NCBI GenBank assembly: GCA_019356535.1
Contig: CP037918.1
Coordinates: 62,001 to 126,000, forward strand
DNA length: 64,000 nucleotides
Direction: 5' to 3'
Origin: Chromatiaceae bacterium
Lineage (GTDB): Bacteria > Pseudomonadota > Gammaproteobacteria > Chromatiales > Chromatiaceae
Of this stretch, positions 38,890-48,138 are shown one piece after another. Both the position numbers and the translations under genes were made by a program. The notes under the pieces were generated by a model. It made no database searches, was not told where the DNA came from, and worked only from the letters and a program-made list of their open reading frames with translations. Positions within the stretch are counted from its first letter, which is position 1. Each line of letters opens with the position of its first letter.

Positions 38890-41087
38890 AGCGCCACAAG
38901 CGCCGGCTCGACCTGATCGCCACCATCATGCTGGTGGTGTTGCTGCTGGCCGCGTTGCACATCATGAGTGGTGCGGTGCAGCGTTCCGAGGCGCTGGATG
39001 CCTGGTTCATCCCCCTGTTGGTGTTCACCGTCTCCGGTCTGGTAATTCTGGTCGGTCTGGTCGGCTGGAACCTCTGGACCTTGTTGCAGGACTACCGTCG
39101 CCAGGCCGCCGGCGCGCGCCTCAACCTGCGCCTGGTAGTGCTCTTCGTGGTGCTGGCCCTGGCGCCGGTGAGCGTGGTCTACATCTATTCGCTGCAATTC
39201 CTCTCCAAGGGCATCGACGGCTGGTTTGACGTGCAGGTGGACAGCGCCATGGACGATGCCCTGGCGTTGAGCAAGGTCTCGCTGGACCTGCACAAGCGTG
39301 AGATGCTGCGCTTGACTCGCAACCTGCTGGCCACGCTCGAGGTGCCGGAACAGGGCGGCCCGCTGAACGTGGGTAGTGTGCGCGAGGCGGCAGGCGCGTT
39401 CGAGGTGTCGGTGTTCACCCGCGAGGGCAAGGTGCTGGGACTCAGTCACCAGAACCCTGAGGTGCTCACCCCCAGCCCGCCGACCGCGCACATGATCAAG
39501 GTGGTGCGCGCGGGTAAGGACTTCGTCAGCCTGGTGCCCCTCAAGGACGGGCAGATGGTGGTGCGCCTGATGGTGGTGGACCCGAGTGGTCGTGACCTGG
39601 TGATGCAGGCCATCTTCCCGGTGCCCGAGCAGCTCAGCGCGCTGACCCGGCGCGTGCAGGCCGCCTACGAGGCCTACCGCGAACGTGCCTACCTGCGCGG
39701 CTCGATCAAGTTCAGCTTTGCACTCACCCTGTCGTTGGTGATGATGCTGGGTCTGTTCGCAGCCGCCTGGGCTGCCTTCTATACCTCGCGCCTGTTGGTG
39801 CGTCCGATCAAGAACATTGCCGAGGCAACCCGCTTGGTGGCCGTTGGGCACTATGATGTGCGCGTGCCGCTGCCTCGGGTGCAGGACGAGCTGGCCTTCC
39901 TGGTCGACTCCTTCAACCAGATGACCCGCCGCCTGGCACAGGCACACAATGTTGCCGAGGCCAGTCGCCGCGAACTGGCGGCGCAGCACCAGTATCTCGA
40001 GACCGTACTGGGAGCCATCTCCTCGGGGGTGATGGCGCTCGACGAGGGCGGGGTGGTGCGCACCGCCAACCCGGCCACCGAGGCCATCCTGCAGGTGCCG
40101 CCGGCAGACATCGAGGGTCGCAACCTGCGTGAGCTGGCACAGATCGACGGTACCCTGGTGCCCTTCGTGGAGCGCATGCTCGAGGCCCTGGCGAGTGGTC
40201 AGCAGGAAGGCAAGATCGAGATCCGCCTGCAACGAGATGACCGTCGCCAGGTGCTGCTTTGCCAGTATTCCCGGCTGCAGCTACACGAGGGCGAGAACGG
40301 GGGGCACGTGCTGGTATTCGATGACGTGACCGAGCTGGTACAGGCACAGCGCGACGCCGCCTGGGGTGAGGTGGCACGGCGCCTGGCGCACGAGATCAAG
40401 AACCCGCTCACCCCTATCCAGCTGGCGGCCGAGCGGCTGCGCCGCAAGTACCTGAAGCAGATGAGCCCACAGCAGGCCGACGTGCTCGAACGCGCGACCA
40501 AGACCATCGTGCAGCAGGTCGAGGCACTCAAGACCATGGTCAACGAGTTCTCCGACTATGCTCGTCCCTGTCGCATGGAGCCGCGTCCCCTGATGTTCGA
40601 CGACTTTGTGGCCGAGGTGCTGGATCTCTACGATGGCGCCGGTCATGGTGTGCAGTTCACGCCCGGCGCGCCCGATGCGGTGGTCGAGGGCGACCCGGTG
40701 CGCCTGCGCCAGGTGCTGCACAACCTGGTGAAGAATGCGCAGGAGGCGAGTGACGGCCAGGCGGCCGTGCAGATCGCCACCCGGGGGGTAGAGCGCAATG
40801 GTCGCCGCTGGGTGGAGCTGCGGGTGGAAGACGAGGGCTCGGGTTTCGATTCCGCGATCATCGACCAGGTGTTCGAGCCCTATGTCACCAGCAAGCACAA
40901 GGGCACGGGCCTGGGGCTAGCCATTGTCAAGCGTATCATCGGCGAACACGGCGGCAGCATTCGTGCCGACAACCGGCCCGAGGGGGGTGCTCGGGTGAGC
41001 ATCCTGCTGCCCATGCGCCTGGCCGGGGCCGGGGAGTCGCCTGCGGTGCTTTCTTCCGAATCGAAAATGCGAGGCAGCAAGTCATGA
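38871..41087 (+). CDS. ntrY: NtrY-type sensor histidine kinase
   Basis: The 738-residue kinase has an N-terminal array of membrane helices (residues 10-130, then another near 290), a periplasmic region between them, a HAMP segment (TSRLLVRPIKNIAEATRLVAVGHYDVRV), a PAS domain (QYLETVLGAISSGVMALDEGG), the HisKA box VARRLAHEIKNPLTPIQLAAERL with the phosphorylated histidine near residue 507, and an ATPase domain (NLVKNAQEA, GTGLGLAIVKRI). NtrY kinases are linked to nitrogen and redox control. The ATG at 38871 is inside the DUF4390 end, and ntrX starts 4 bases before the ntrY stop. Confidence 0.95.
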   Translation: MADKTLKRHKRRLDLIATIMLVVLLLAALHIMSGAVQRSEALDAWFIPLLVFTVSGLVILVGLVGWNLWTLLQDYRRQAAGARLNLRLVVLFVVLALAPVSVVYIYSLQFLSKGIDGWFDVQVDSAMDDALALSKVSLDLHKREMLRLTRNLLATLEVPEQGGPLNVGSVREAAGAFEVSVFTREGKVLGLSHQNPEVLTPSPPTAHMIKVVRAGKDFVSLVPLKDGQMVVRLMVVDPSGRDLVMQAIFPVPEQLSALTRRVQAAYEAYRERAYLRGSIKFSFALTLSLVMMLGLFAAAWAAFYTSRLLVRPIKNIAEATRLVAVGHYDVRVPLPRVQDELAFLVDSFNQMTRRLAQAHNVAEASRRELAAQHQYLETVLGAISSGVMALDEGGVVRTANPATEAILQVPPADIEGRNLRELAQIDGTLVPFVERMLEALASGQQEGKIEIRLQRDDRRQVLLCQYSRLQLHEGENGGHVLVFDDVTELVQAQRDAAWGEVARRLAHEIKNPLTPIQLAAERLRRKYLKQMSPQQADVLERATKTIVQQVEALKTMVNEFSDYARPCRMEPRPLMFDDFVAEVLDLYDGAGHGVQFTPGAPDAVVEGDPVRLRQVLHNLVKNAQEASDGQAAVQIATRGVERNGRRWVELRVEDEGSGFDSAIIDQVFEPYVTSKHKGTGLGLAIVKRIIGEHGGSIRADNRPEGGARVSILLPMRLAGAGESPAVLSSESKMRGSKS

Positions 41088-42448
41088 GCGCCCCTTACAT
41101 ATTGGTCGTGGACGACGAGCCGGACATCCGCGAACTGGTCAGCGAGATCCTGCAGGATGAGGGCTACCAGGTGGTCACCGCCGAGAACGGCGAGCAGGCG
41201 CGCCAGGCGTTGCGCGAGCGCCGGCCCGACCTGATCCTGCTCGATATCTGGATGCCGGACGTCGACGGTATCAGCCTGCTCAAGGAATGGGCCGAGGCCG
41301 GTGAACTGCCCTGCCCGGTGATCATGATGTCCGGTCACGGCACCGTGGAGACCGCGGTCGAGGCCACCCGGCTGGGGGCCTACGATTTTCTGGAGAAACC
41401 GCTGTCGCTGGCCAAGCTGCTGCTCACCGTGGAGCGTGCACTCGAGGCGCATCGCCTGGCTCAGGAGAACATTCAGTTTCGTGCACGTGATGCCACCATG
41501 GTCGAACCGGTGGGCAACAGCCAGGTCATGGTGCGTCTGCGTGAGCAGGTCAAGCGTGTGGCTCAACACGATACCTGGGTGCTGATCACCGGCGAGCCGG
41601 GCAGCGGACGTGAGACCATTGCCCGTTACCTGCACGCGCACAGTGCGCGCCGCGATGGGCCCTTCGTGGACGTGGGTGTGTCCGGCATCACCCAGGGTGG
41701 GGCGGCGCTGGAGCTGTTCGGTCGCGAACAGGGAGGCCGCGTCGAATACGGTCGCCTGGAGCAGGCTGCCGGCGGCATCCTGTTCCTCGACGAGGTGGCC
41801 GACATGGATCTCGAGGTGCAGGCACAATTGGTGGCGGCGCTGGACACTGGCACTTTCCTGCGGGTCGGTGGGGCCGAGCCGGTACGTCTGGATGCGAGGG
41901 TGATTGCCGCCACCCGGCACGACCTGGCCGAGAAGGTGGCTGCCGGCGAGTTCCGTGAGGACCTGTTCTTCCAGCTCAACGTGGTGCCCCTGCATGTTCC
42001 GCCGCTGCGCGAGCGGCGCGAGGATATTCCCCTGTTGCTGGCTTCGGCGGTGGATCGCCTGGTACTGCTCGAGAAGCTGCCTTACCGGCACTTCTCGGTA
42101 GCGGCGCAGAACTACCTGCGCAACCACGATTGGCCGGGCAACGTGCGCGAGCTGATCAATCTGGTGCAGCGGGTGCTGATTCTGGGGCACGAGCCCGAGG
42201 TCAGCCTGGAGGAGGTCAAGGCCGCGCTGGGGCAGTTGCAGCCGGCCGGCGCCGCGCCACAGTTTGCCGGAGTGGTGCTCGACCAGCCGCTGCGCGAGGC
42301 GCGCGAGGCCTTCGAGAAGGCCTATCTCGAGTATCACCTGGAACAGGCCGGGGGCAACATCGCGCGCATGGCGCAGACTGTGGGCATGGAACGCACCCAT
42401 CTGTACCGAAAGCTGCGCGACCGCGGCATCGAGATCAAGGGACGTTGA
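41084..42448 (+). CDS. ntrX: NtrX-type response regulator (AAA+/Fis), atypical AAA+ motifs
   Basis: The 454-residue regulator has a receiver domain (aspartate in LILLDIWMPDVDG near residue 55), an AAA+ domain, and a C-terminal Fis-type helix-turn-helix (NIARMAQTVGMERTHLYRKLRDRG). The AAA+ core is unusual: the Walker A reads GEPGSGRET, with arginine in place of the catalytic lysine, and the sigma54-contacting GAFTGA loop is absent (the corresponding stretch is FGREQGGRVEYGRLEQAAGG). Walker B (GGILFLDEVADM) is intact. It is therefore probably not a standard sigma54 activator. It overlaps the ntrY stop by 4 bases. Confidence 0.95.
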   Translation: MSAPYILVVDDEPDIRELVSEILQDEGYQVVTAENGEQARQALRERRPDLILLDIWMPDVDGISLLKEWAEAGELPCPVIMMSGHGTVETAVEATRLGAYDFLEKPLSLAKLLLTVERALEAHRLAQENIQFRARDATMVEPVGNSQVMVRLREQVKRVAQHDTWVLITGEPGSGRETIARYLHAHSARRDGPFVDVGVSGITQGGAALELFGREQGGRVEYGRLEQAAGGILFLDEVADMDLEVQAQLVAALDTGTFLRVGGAEPVRLDARVIAATRHDLAEKVAAGEFREDLFFQLNVVPLHVPPLRERREDIPLLLASAVDRLVLLEKLPYRHFSVAAQNYLRNHDWPGNVRELINLVQRVLILGHEPEVSLEEVKAALGQLQPAGAAPQFAGVVLDQPLREAREAFEKAYLEYHLEQAGGNIARMAQTVGMERTHLYRKLRDRGIEIKGR

Positions 42449-42494
42449 TCCCGGCGGCTGCTAGAATCCGGTCCGAAGCGGGGGAGTCAGGACC

Positions 42495-43868
42495 ATGAAG
42501 ATCATCATCCTGGGTGCCGGACAGGTGGGCACCTCGGTGGCGCACAACTTGGCCTCGGAGGCCAATGACATCACTGTGGTCGATCAGAACGGCGACCTGC
42601 TGCGCGACCTTGCCGACCGCCTGGACATCCGTACCGTGCAGGGGCTGGCCTCGCACCCCGGAGTGCTGGCGCAGGCCGGTGCGGACGACGCCGACATGCT
42701 GATCGCGGTGACCAACAGCGACGAAGTCAACATGGTCGCCTGCCAGGCTGCCTGGACCCTGTTCCACACCCCGCGCAAGATCGCGCGGGTGCGCGCCCCG
42801 GAATACCTGAAGCACCCGGCCTTGTTCTCGCAGGGCGCCCTGCCCATCGACGTGCTCATCAGTCCCGAGCAGTTGGTCACCGACTACATCATGCGCCTGA
42901 TCCAACACCCCGGCGCCCTGCAGGTACTCGACTTCGCCGGTGGGCGGGTGCGCCTGGTGGCGGTGCGTGCCTTCTACGGCGGACCGCTGGTCGGCCACGA
43001 GATTCGCGATCTGAACGAATGGCTCAAAGGTGGCGAGGCGCGTATCGCTGCCATCTATCGCAAGGGTCGGGCCATCGAGCCGCAGGGCAATACCGTGATC
43101 GAGGCCGACGACGAGGTGTTCTTCCTGGCCGCGGCGCAGAACATCCAGGCGGTGCTCAAGACCCTGCGACGCTCGGAAAAGCCTTTCCGTCGCCTGATCT
43201 TCGCCGGCGGCGGCAACATCGGTCGCCGCCTCGCCCAGGCGCTGGAGGACAAATTCCGGGTGAAGCTGATCGAGCGCGACTCAGAGCGCGTGGAGAGTGC
43301 CGCAGAGACCCTGCGCAACACCATCGTGCTGCATGGTGATGCCGCCGATGAGAACCTGTTGCTCGAGGAGAACATCGAGGAGACCGATGTCTTCTGCGCG
43401 GTGACCAACGACGATGAGGCCAACATCCTCTCGGCCATGTTGGCCAAGCGTCTGGGCGCGCGCAAGGTGATGGCCCTGATCAACCGTGCGGCCTACGTGG
43501 ACCTGGTGCAGTCGGACGTGATCGACATCGCTATCTCGCCGCAGCACGCCACCATCGGTTCCCTGCTTACCCACGTGCGGCGCGGTGACGTGGTCGTGGT
43601 GCATTCGCTGCGCAGGGGCGCAGCCGAGGCCATCGAGGCGGTGGCACACGGCGACCGCAAGACCTCGCGCGTGGTCGGCCGTGCCATCGAAGACATCAAG
43701 CTGCCCAAGGGCACCAGCATCGGCGCCATCGTGCGCGGCGACGAGGTCATCATTGCCCACCACGACACCGTGATCGAGTCCGAGGACCATGTCATCCTGT
43801 TCCTCATGGACAAGCGCCGCATCCACGAGGTTGAACGCCTGTTCGCGGTGGACATCACTTTCCTCTGA
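42495..43868 (+). CDS. trkA: Trk potassium-uptake regulatory subunit
   Basis: The 457-residue cytosolic protein has two tandem RCK units, each a NAD(H)-binding Rossmann fold plus a C-terminal lobe: [16 protein letters not shown] at the start and [16 protein letters not shown] near residue 236. It gates the TrkH channel in response to nucleotides. GGGGAGTC precedes the ATG. trkH starts 3 bases after its stop. Length and duplication match E. coli TrkA (458). Confidence 0.97.
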   Translation: MKIIILGAGQVGTSVAHNLASEANDITVVDQNGDLLRDLADRLDIRTVQGLASHPGVLAQAGADDADMLIAVTNSDEVNMVACQAAWTLFHTPRKIARVRAPEYLKHPALFSQGALPIDVLISPEQLVTDYIMRLIQHPGALQVLDFAGGRVRLVAVRAFYGGPLVGHEIRDLNEWLKGGEARIAAIYRKGRAIEPQGNTVIEADDEVFFLAAAQNIQAVLKTLRRSEKPFRRLIFAGGGNIGRRLAQALEDKFRVKLIERDSERVESAAETLRNTIVLHGDAADENLLLEENIEETDVFCAVTNDDEANILSAMLAKRLGARKVMALINRAAYVDLVQSDVIDIAISPQHATIGSLLTHVRRGDVVVVHSLRRGAAEAIEAVAHGDRKTSRVVGRAIEDIKLPKGTSIGAIVRGDEVIIAHHDTVIESEDHVILFLMDKRRIHEVERLFAVDITFL

Positions 43869-43871
43869 GTC

Positions 43872-45323
43872 ATGCACCTGCAATCGGTCCAGCGCATCCT
43901 CGGCATCCTGATGATGCTGTTCAGCGTAACCTTGCTGCCGCCCATCTTGGTTGCCTGGGGTGCCGGAGACGAGGGGCTGCGCCCCTTCCTGGTGGCCTTT
44001 CTCATCATACTCGGCAGCGGCCTGCTGATCTGGCTGCCGGTGGCGCGCAGCCGACGTGAGCTGCGGGTGCGTGATGGCTTCGTGGTGGTGGTGATGTTCT
44101 GGAGCGTGTTGACCCTGATCGGCGCACTGCCTTTCGTGCTCACCGAACACCCAAGCCTGGGTCTGACCGATGCGGTATTCGAATCGGCCTCGGGCCTGAC
44201 CACCACCGGGGCCACGGTGATCATCGGCCTCGACACCCTGCCGCCCTCCATCCTCTATTACCGCCAGCAGCTCCAGTGGCTGGGCGGCATGGGCATCGTG
44301 GTGCTGGCGGTGGCGGTGCTGCCCATGCTGGGCATCGGTGGCATGCAGCTGTACAAGGCCGAGACCCCCGGCCCGATGAAGGACAACAAGCTCACGCCGC
44401 GTCTGGCCGAGACCGCCAAGGCGCTGTGGTACATCTATCTGGGCCTGACCGCAGCCTGCGCCCTGGCCTACTGGGCCGCGGGCATGAGCGCCTTCGATGC
44501 CCTGGGTCACGCCTTCTCGACCGTGGCCATCGGCGGATTCTCCACCCATGACGCCAGCCTGGGGTATTTTGACAGCGTGGCCATCGACAGCATTGCCATG
44601 CTGTTCATGTTCCTCGCCGGCATCAATTTCTCGTTGCACTACGTGGCGATCCGCTCACGCCATCCCGGCGGCTACTGGCGTGACCCGGAATTACGCTTCT
44701 ATGCTGCGCTGCTTGCCAGCATCACCGGGCTCACCATCCTCGGGCTGTATTTCAATGGCACCTACGAGAGCTGGGGTGAGGCGGTGCGCAAGGGCGCATT
44801 CCATGCGATTTCCATCGGTACCACCACCGGCTTCACCACCGACAGCTGGCACGCCTGGCCGGGTTTCCTGGTGATCCTGCTGCTGTTCTCCAGTACCGTG
44901 GGCGGCTGTGCCGGTTCCACCGGGGGCGGGCTCAAGGTGATCCGTGTGCTGCTGCTGGTACGCCAGGGGTTGCGCGAGATCCGGCGCCTGATCCACCCCA
45001 ATGCACGCATCCCGGTGCGATTGGGCGACAAGGTGGTGGCGCCGCGAGTGATCGAGGCAGTGTGGGGCTTCTTCGCCCTGTACGTGGCCAGTTTCACGCT
45101 CATGTACCTGGCCCTGGCCGCCTCGGGAGTGGACCTGATGACCGCCTTCAGCGCGGTGATGGCTTGTCTCAACAACCTGGGGCCGGGGCTGGAAGGGGTC
45201 GGGCCGCACTATGCCGACATGCCGGTTCTCGGCAAGTGGATCCTGGTCTTTGCGATGTTGCTCGGGCGGCTGGAGATCTTCACCCTGCTGGTCCTGCTCA
45301 CCCCGGCCTTCTGGCGGGACTGA
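43872..45323 (+). CDS. trkH: Trk potassium-uptake membrane subunit (first copy)
   Basis: The 483-residue membrane protein has the four pseudo-repeats of a TrkH channel, each with a pore loop: ESASGLTTTGATVI, AFSTVAIGGFSTHD, SIGTTTGFTTDSW and a fourth after the membrane segment YVASFTLMYLALAASG (MACLNNLGPGLEGVG). It follows trkA by 3 bases, forming a full transporter. Its stop codon is one base from the stop of a second, convergent trkH. The two genes read into each other and their last 60 bases are nearly complementary. Confidence 0.96.
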   Translation: MHLQSVQRILGILMMLFSVTLLPPILVAWGAGDEGLRPFLVAFLIILGSGLLIWLPVARSRRELRVRDGFVVVVMFWSVLTLIGALPFVLTEHPSLGLTDAVFESASGLTTTGATVIIGLDTLPPSILYYRQQLQWLGGMGIVVLAVAVLPMLGIGGMQLYKAETPGPMKDNKLTPRLAETAKALWYIYLGLTAACALAYWAAGMSAFDALGHAFSTVAIGGFSTHDASLGYFDSVAIDSIAMLFMFLAGINFSLHYVAIRSRHPGGYWRDPELRFYAALLASITGLTILGLYFNGTYESWGEAVRKGAFHAISIGTTTGFTTDSWHAWPGFLVILLLFSSTVGGCAGSTGGGLKVIRVLLLVRQGLREIRRLIHPNARIPVRLGDKVVAPRVIEAVWGFFALYVASFTLMYLALAASGVDLMTAFSAVMACLNNLGPGLEGVGPHYADMPVLGKWILVFAMLLGRLEIFTLLVLLTPAFWRD

Positions 45324-45393
45324 GTCAAGCGCGCCAGAACTCGGGTGTCATCAGCACCAGGATGGTGAAAATCTCCAGCCGCCCGAGCAGCAT
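45255..45393. repeat. Long imperfect inverted repeat at the trkH/trkH junction
   Basis: Arms 45255-45316 and 45332-45393 (62 bases each) are complementary at 51 of 62 positions around a 15-base loop that contains both stop codons. It arises because both genes end in the same conserved sequence (LGRLEIFT...LTPxFWR). The RNA of either strand could fold into a long hairpin. Confidence 0.8.
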
Positions 45394-46770
45394 GGCGAAC
45401 ACGGCGATCAGCTTGCCCGGTTCGGACACCGAGCTGAAGCTGGTGGCTACTTCGCCCAGGCCGGGGCCCAGGTTGTTCATGGTGGCGGCAATGGCCGAGA
45501 AGGCAGAGACCTGGTCCAGCCCGGTGGCCATCATCAGCAGCATCAGGATCACGAAGCTCACCACGTAGGCGGCCATGAAGCCCCACACCGCCTGTACCGT
45601 CTGTACCGAGACCACCTGATCGCCCACGCGGATCGGCAGTTGCGCACGCGGGTGAATCAGGCGACGTACCTCGCGCCAGCCCTGGTGGGTGAGCAGCACG
45701 ATGCGCATCACCTTCATGCCGCCGGCGGTAGAGCCACCGCAACCGCCGATGAAGCTGATGAAGATCAGCAGCACTGGCACGAAGCTGGGCCAGTGCGAGA
45801 AGTCCACGGTACCGAAACCGGTGCTGGTGATCACCGAGACCACTTCGAAGATGCTGTTGCGCAGGGCGCTGCCGTAGTCGGGGTAGGTGCCGGCGAAGTG
45901 CAGGAAGCCGCCAATCACCAACACCACCGCGAGGATGATCAGCAGGAAGGTGCGGACCTCCTCGTTCCCCAGGTAGGTGAGCAGGCTTTGTTGCCGCCAC
46001 GCCAGATAGTGCACGCTGAAGTTGATCGCTCCCAGGGTCATGAACAGGATGGCAATGCCCTCGATCAGTGGGCTGTCGAAGAAGCCCAGGCTGGCGTCGT
46101 GGGTGGAGAAGCCGCCGGTGGAGACGGTGGAGAAGGCATGTGCCACGGCGTCGAAGCCGCTCATGCCCGCCAGCCAGTAGGCCAGGGCACAGGCGCCGGT
46201 CATGCCTACGTAGAAGCCCCAGAGGTAACGGGCGGTCTGGCTCAGGCGCGGGGTGAGTTTTTCTTCCTTGAAGGGCCCCGGGGCCTCGGCCTTGTACAGC
46301 TGCATGCCGCCGATGCCCAGCATGGGCAGCACCGCGATGGCGAGCACGATCATGCCCATGCCCCCCAGCCATTGCAGCAGCTGGCGGTAGAACAAGAGGG
46401 AGTGCGGAAGCTCGTCCAGGCCGCTGATCACTGTGGCGCCGGTGGTGGTGAAAGCCGAGACGGCCTCGAACAGGGCGTCCACGGGTCCAAGATGGGCGCT
46501 GAGCACAAAGGGCAGCGAGGCCAGGCTGCCTACGCCGGTCCAGAACAGGGCGACCACCAGGAAGCCGTCGCGGTTGTTCAGGTCGTGGCGCGCGCGCCCA
46601 CCGGCCAGCAGGAATGCCAGGCCCGCTCCCAAGCTGGCGCCGATGGCTTCGAGAAAGTGCCCGATCTCGTCCTCGCCGTAGAGGGCTGCGACGGCCAGCG
46701 GCGCGAGCAGGATCAGAGCGAAGCCGAGGGCGAAGAAACCGATGATGCGGGCGATGGTGCGGATGTGCAT
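45325..46770 (-). CDS. trkH: Trk potassium-uptake membrane subunit (second copy, opposite strand)
   Basis: This 481-residue paralogue of the preceding TrkH shares long stretches (LQWLGGMGMIVLAIAVLPMLGIGGMQLYKAE, FSTVSTGGFSTHDASLGFFDS). Its pore loops are EAVSAFTTTGATVI, STVSTGGFSTHD, ITSTGFGTVDFS and ATMNNLGPGLGEV. The ATG at 46770 (MHIRTIARIIGF) was chosen because the preceding frame has no hydrophobic or family content. It has no adjacent trkA and presumably uses the single TrkA of the first operon. It lies 14 bases after the dehydrogenase stop on the same strand, so it may be cotranscribed with that gene. Confidence 0.95.
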   Translation of the reverse strand: MHIRTIARIIGFFALGFALILLAPLAVAALYGEDEIGHFLEAIGASLGAGLAFLLAGGRARHDLNNRDGFLVVALFWTGVGSLASLPFVLSAHLGPVDALFEAVSAFTTTGATVISGLDELPHSLLFYRQLLQWLGGMGMIVLAIAVLPMLGIGGMQLYKAEAPGPFKEEKLTPRLSQTARYLWGFYVGMTGACALAYWLAGMSGFDAVAHAFSTVSTGGFSTHDASLGFFDSPLIEGIAILFMTLGAINFSVHYLAWRQQSLLTYLGNEEVRTFLLIILAVVLVIGGFLHFAGTYPDYGSALRNSIFEVVSVITSTGFGTVDFSHWPSFVPVLLIFISFIGGCGGSTAGGMKVMRIVLLTHQGWREVRRLIHPRAQLPIRVGDQVVSVQTVQAVWGFMAAYVVSFVILMLLMMATGLDQVSAFSAIAATMNNLGPGLGEVATSFSSVSEPGKLIAVFAMLLGRLEIFTILVLMTPEFWRA

Positions 46771-46784
46771 GAGGGCTCGTGCTG

Positions 46785-48077
46785 TCAGGGCCAGATGCCG
46801 CGTTCCATGGTGGCACAGCCCACCCGTTCGATGGCCAGGGTCAGGGCGGCGGTGCGCAACAGGCTGGCGTGCGGGTCGTCGGGATGGGCCTGGCGCATGG
46901 CCTCCTCGCGTTCGAGCACCGAGCGCACCACTTTCTGTATCTTGTTGCGGAGTCTGTGGTTGACCTCGTCCTCGGCCCACTGCTGGTTCTGGATGTTCTG
47001 CACCCATTCGAAATAGCTCACGCAGACACCACCGGCATTGGCGAGGATGTCAGGCAGTACCTGGATGCCGCGTTCCTGCAGAATCAGGTCGGCCTGTGGG
47101 GTGACCGGATCATTTGCCGCCTCGACCACCAGCCGCGCCTGGATGGCGTCGGCATTTTCTGCGTGTATCTGGCTGGCGGTGGCCGCCGGCACCAGGATGT
47201 CGCAGGGGCTGGTGAGCAAGGCGGCGTTGTCGATGCTGGTGGTGCCGGGCATGCCGGCCAGGCGGCCCTCGGCGCGCTTGAAGGCGAGGGCCTGTTCCGG
47301 GTCGATGCCTTCTTCGCGGTAGATGGCGCCGTGCGAATCACTCAGCGCCACCACGCGCGCCCCGGCGGCGGCAAAGGCGCGGGCCGCTGCCTGCCCCACG
47401 TTGCCGAAGCCCTGGATGGCCACGCGCAGGTCTTGCAGATGGTGTTGGCCGTCGATGCCGCGCAGGCGCACGAAGTGCTCGGTGGCGAAGACCACACCGT
47501 TGCCGGTAGCGTCACGCCGGCCCAGCGAGCCACCCTGGTCCACGGGTTTGCCGGTGACCACCGGACGGTTGTTGCGGCCGGGGTGCATGGTGTCGTAGGT
47601 GTCGTATACCCAGGCCATGGTTTGGGCGTTGGTGTACATGTCGGGGGCGGGGATGTCAGTGTGCGGACCGATGTTGTCGCCCAGTTCGGCGATGAAGCGC
47701 CGGGTGATGCGCCGCAGCTCGCCTTCCGAGAGCTGCTTGGTGTCACAGGCCACTCCGCCCTTGGCGCCGCCGAAGGGGATGTCGATCAGGGCGCACTTCC
47801 AGGTCATCAGCGCGGCCAGCGAGGACACTTCTTCCAGGGTCAGGCTCGGGTGGAAGCGCAATCCGCCCTTGCCAGGGCCAAGCACGTTGTTGTGCAGCAC
47901 GCGGTAGCCAAAGAAACTGCGCACCGAGCCGTCGTCCATCTCCACCGGGAAGCAGATGGCGATGGCGCGCTTGGGGTTGGCCAGGTGCGCAAGCAGGCCC
48001 TTCTTGAAGTCGGTGACATAGCGGCTGGCGTCCAGCACGCGTTGCAAACCCTGCTGGCGGGGCGAGGGGGTAGTCAT
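46785..48077 (-). CDS. Glu/Leu/Phe/Val-type amino-acid dehydrogenase
   Basis: The 430-residue NAD(P)-dependent dehydrogenase fits the hexameric glutamate dehydrogenase family: substrate-site KGGLRFHPSLTLEEVSSLAALMTWK, catalytic lysine in PFGGAKGGV, and nucleotide-binding QGFGNVGQAAARAF. The ending ANAGGVCVSYFEWVQNIQNQ is typical of the catabolic-type GDHs (GdhA2/RocG-like), so glutamate is the likely substrate. I placed the start at 48077 (MTTPSPRQQG); further upstream the frame is antisense to polA. It diverges from polA with a 61-base gap. Confidence 0.92.
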   Translation of the reverse strand: MTTPSPRQQGLQRVLDASRYVTDFKKGLLAHLANPKRAIAICFPVEMDDGSVRSFFGYRVLHNNVLGPGKGGLRFHPSLTLEEVSSLAALMTWKCALIDIPFGGAKGGVACDTKQLSEGELRRITRRFIAELGDNIGPHTDIPAPDMYTNAQTMAWVYDTYDTMHPGRNNRPVVTGKPVDQGGSLGRRDATGNGVVFATEHFVRLRGIDGQHHLQDLRVAIQGFGNVGQAAARAFAAAGARVVALSDSHGAIYREEGIDPEQALAFKRAEGRLAGMPGTTSIDNAALLTSPCDILVPAATASQIHAENADAIQARLVVEAANDPVTPQADLILQERGIQVLPDILANAGGVCVSYFEWVQNIQNQQWAEDEVNHRLRNKIQKVVRSVLEREEAMRQAHPDDPHASLLRTAALTLAIERVGCATMERGIWP

Positions 48078-48138
48078 GGCGGCAGGTATCCGGGTTGGTG
48101 TTCTTCGCAAAGCGGTGGTCCGATAGTATCCTGCCACG

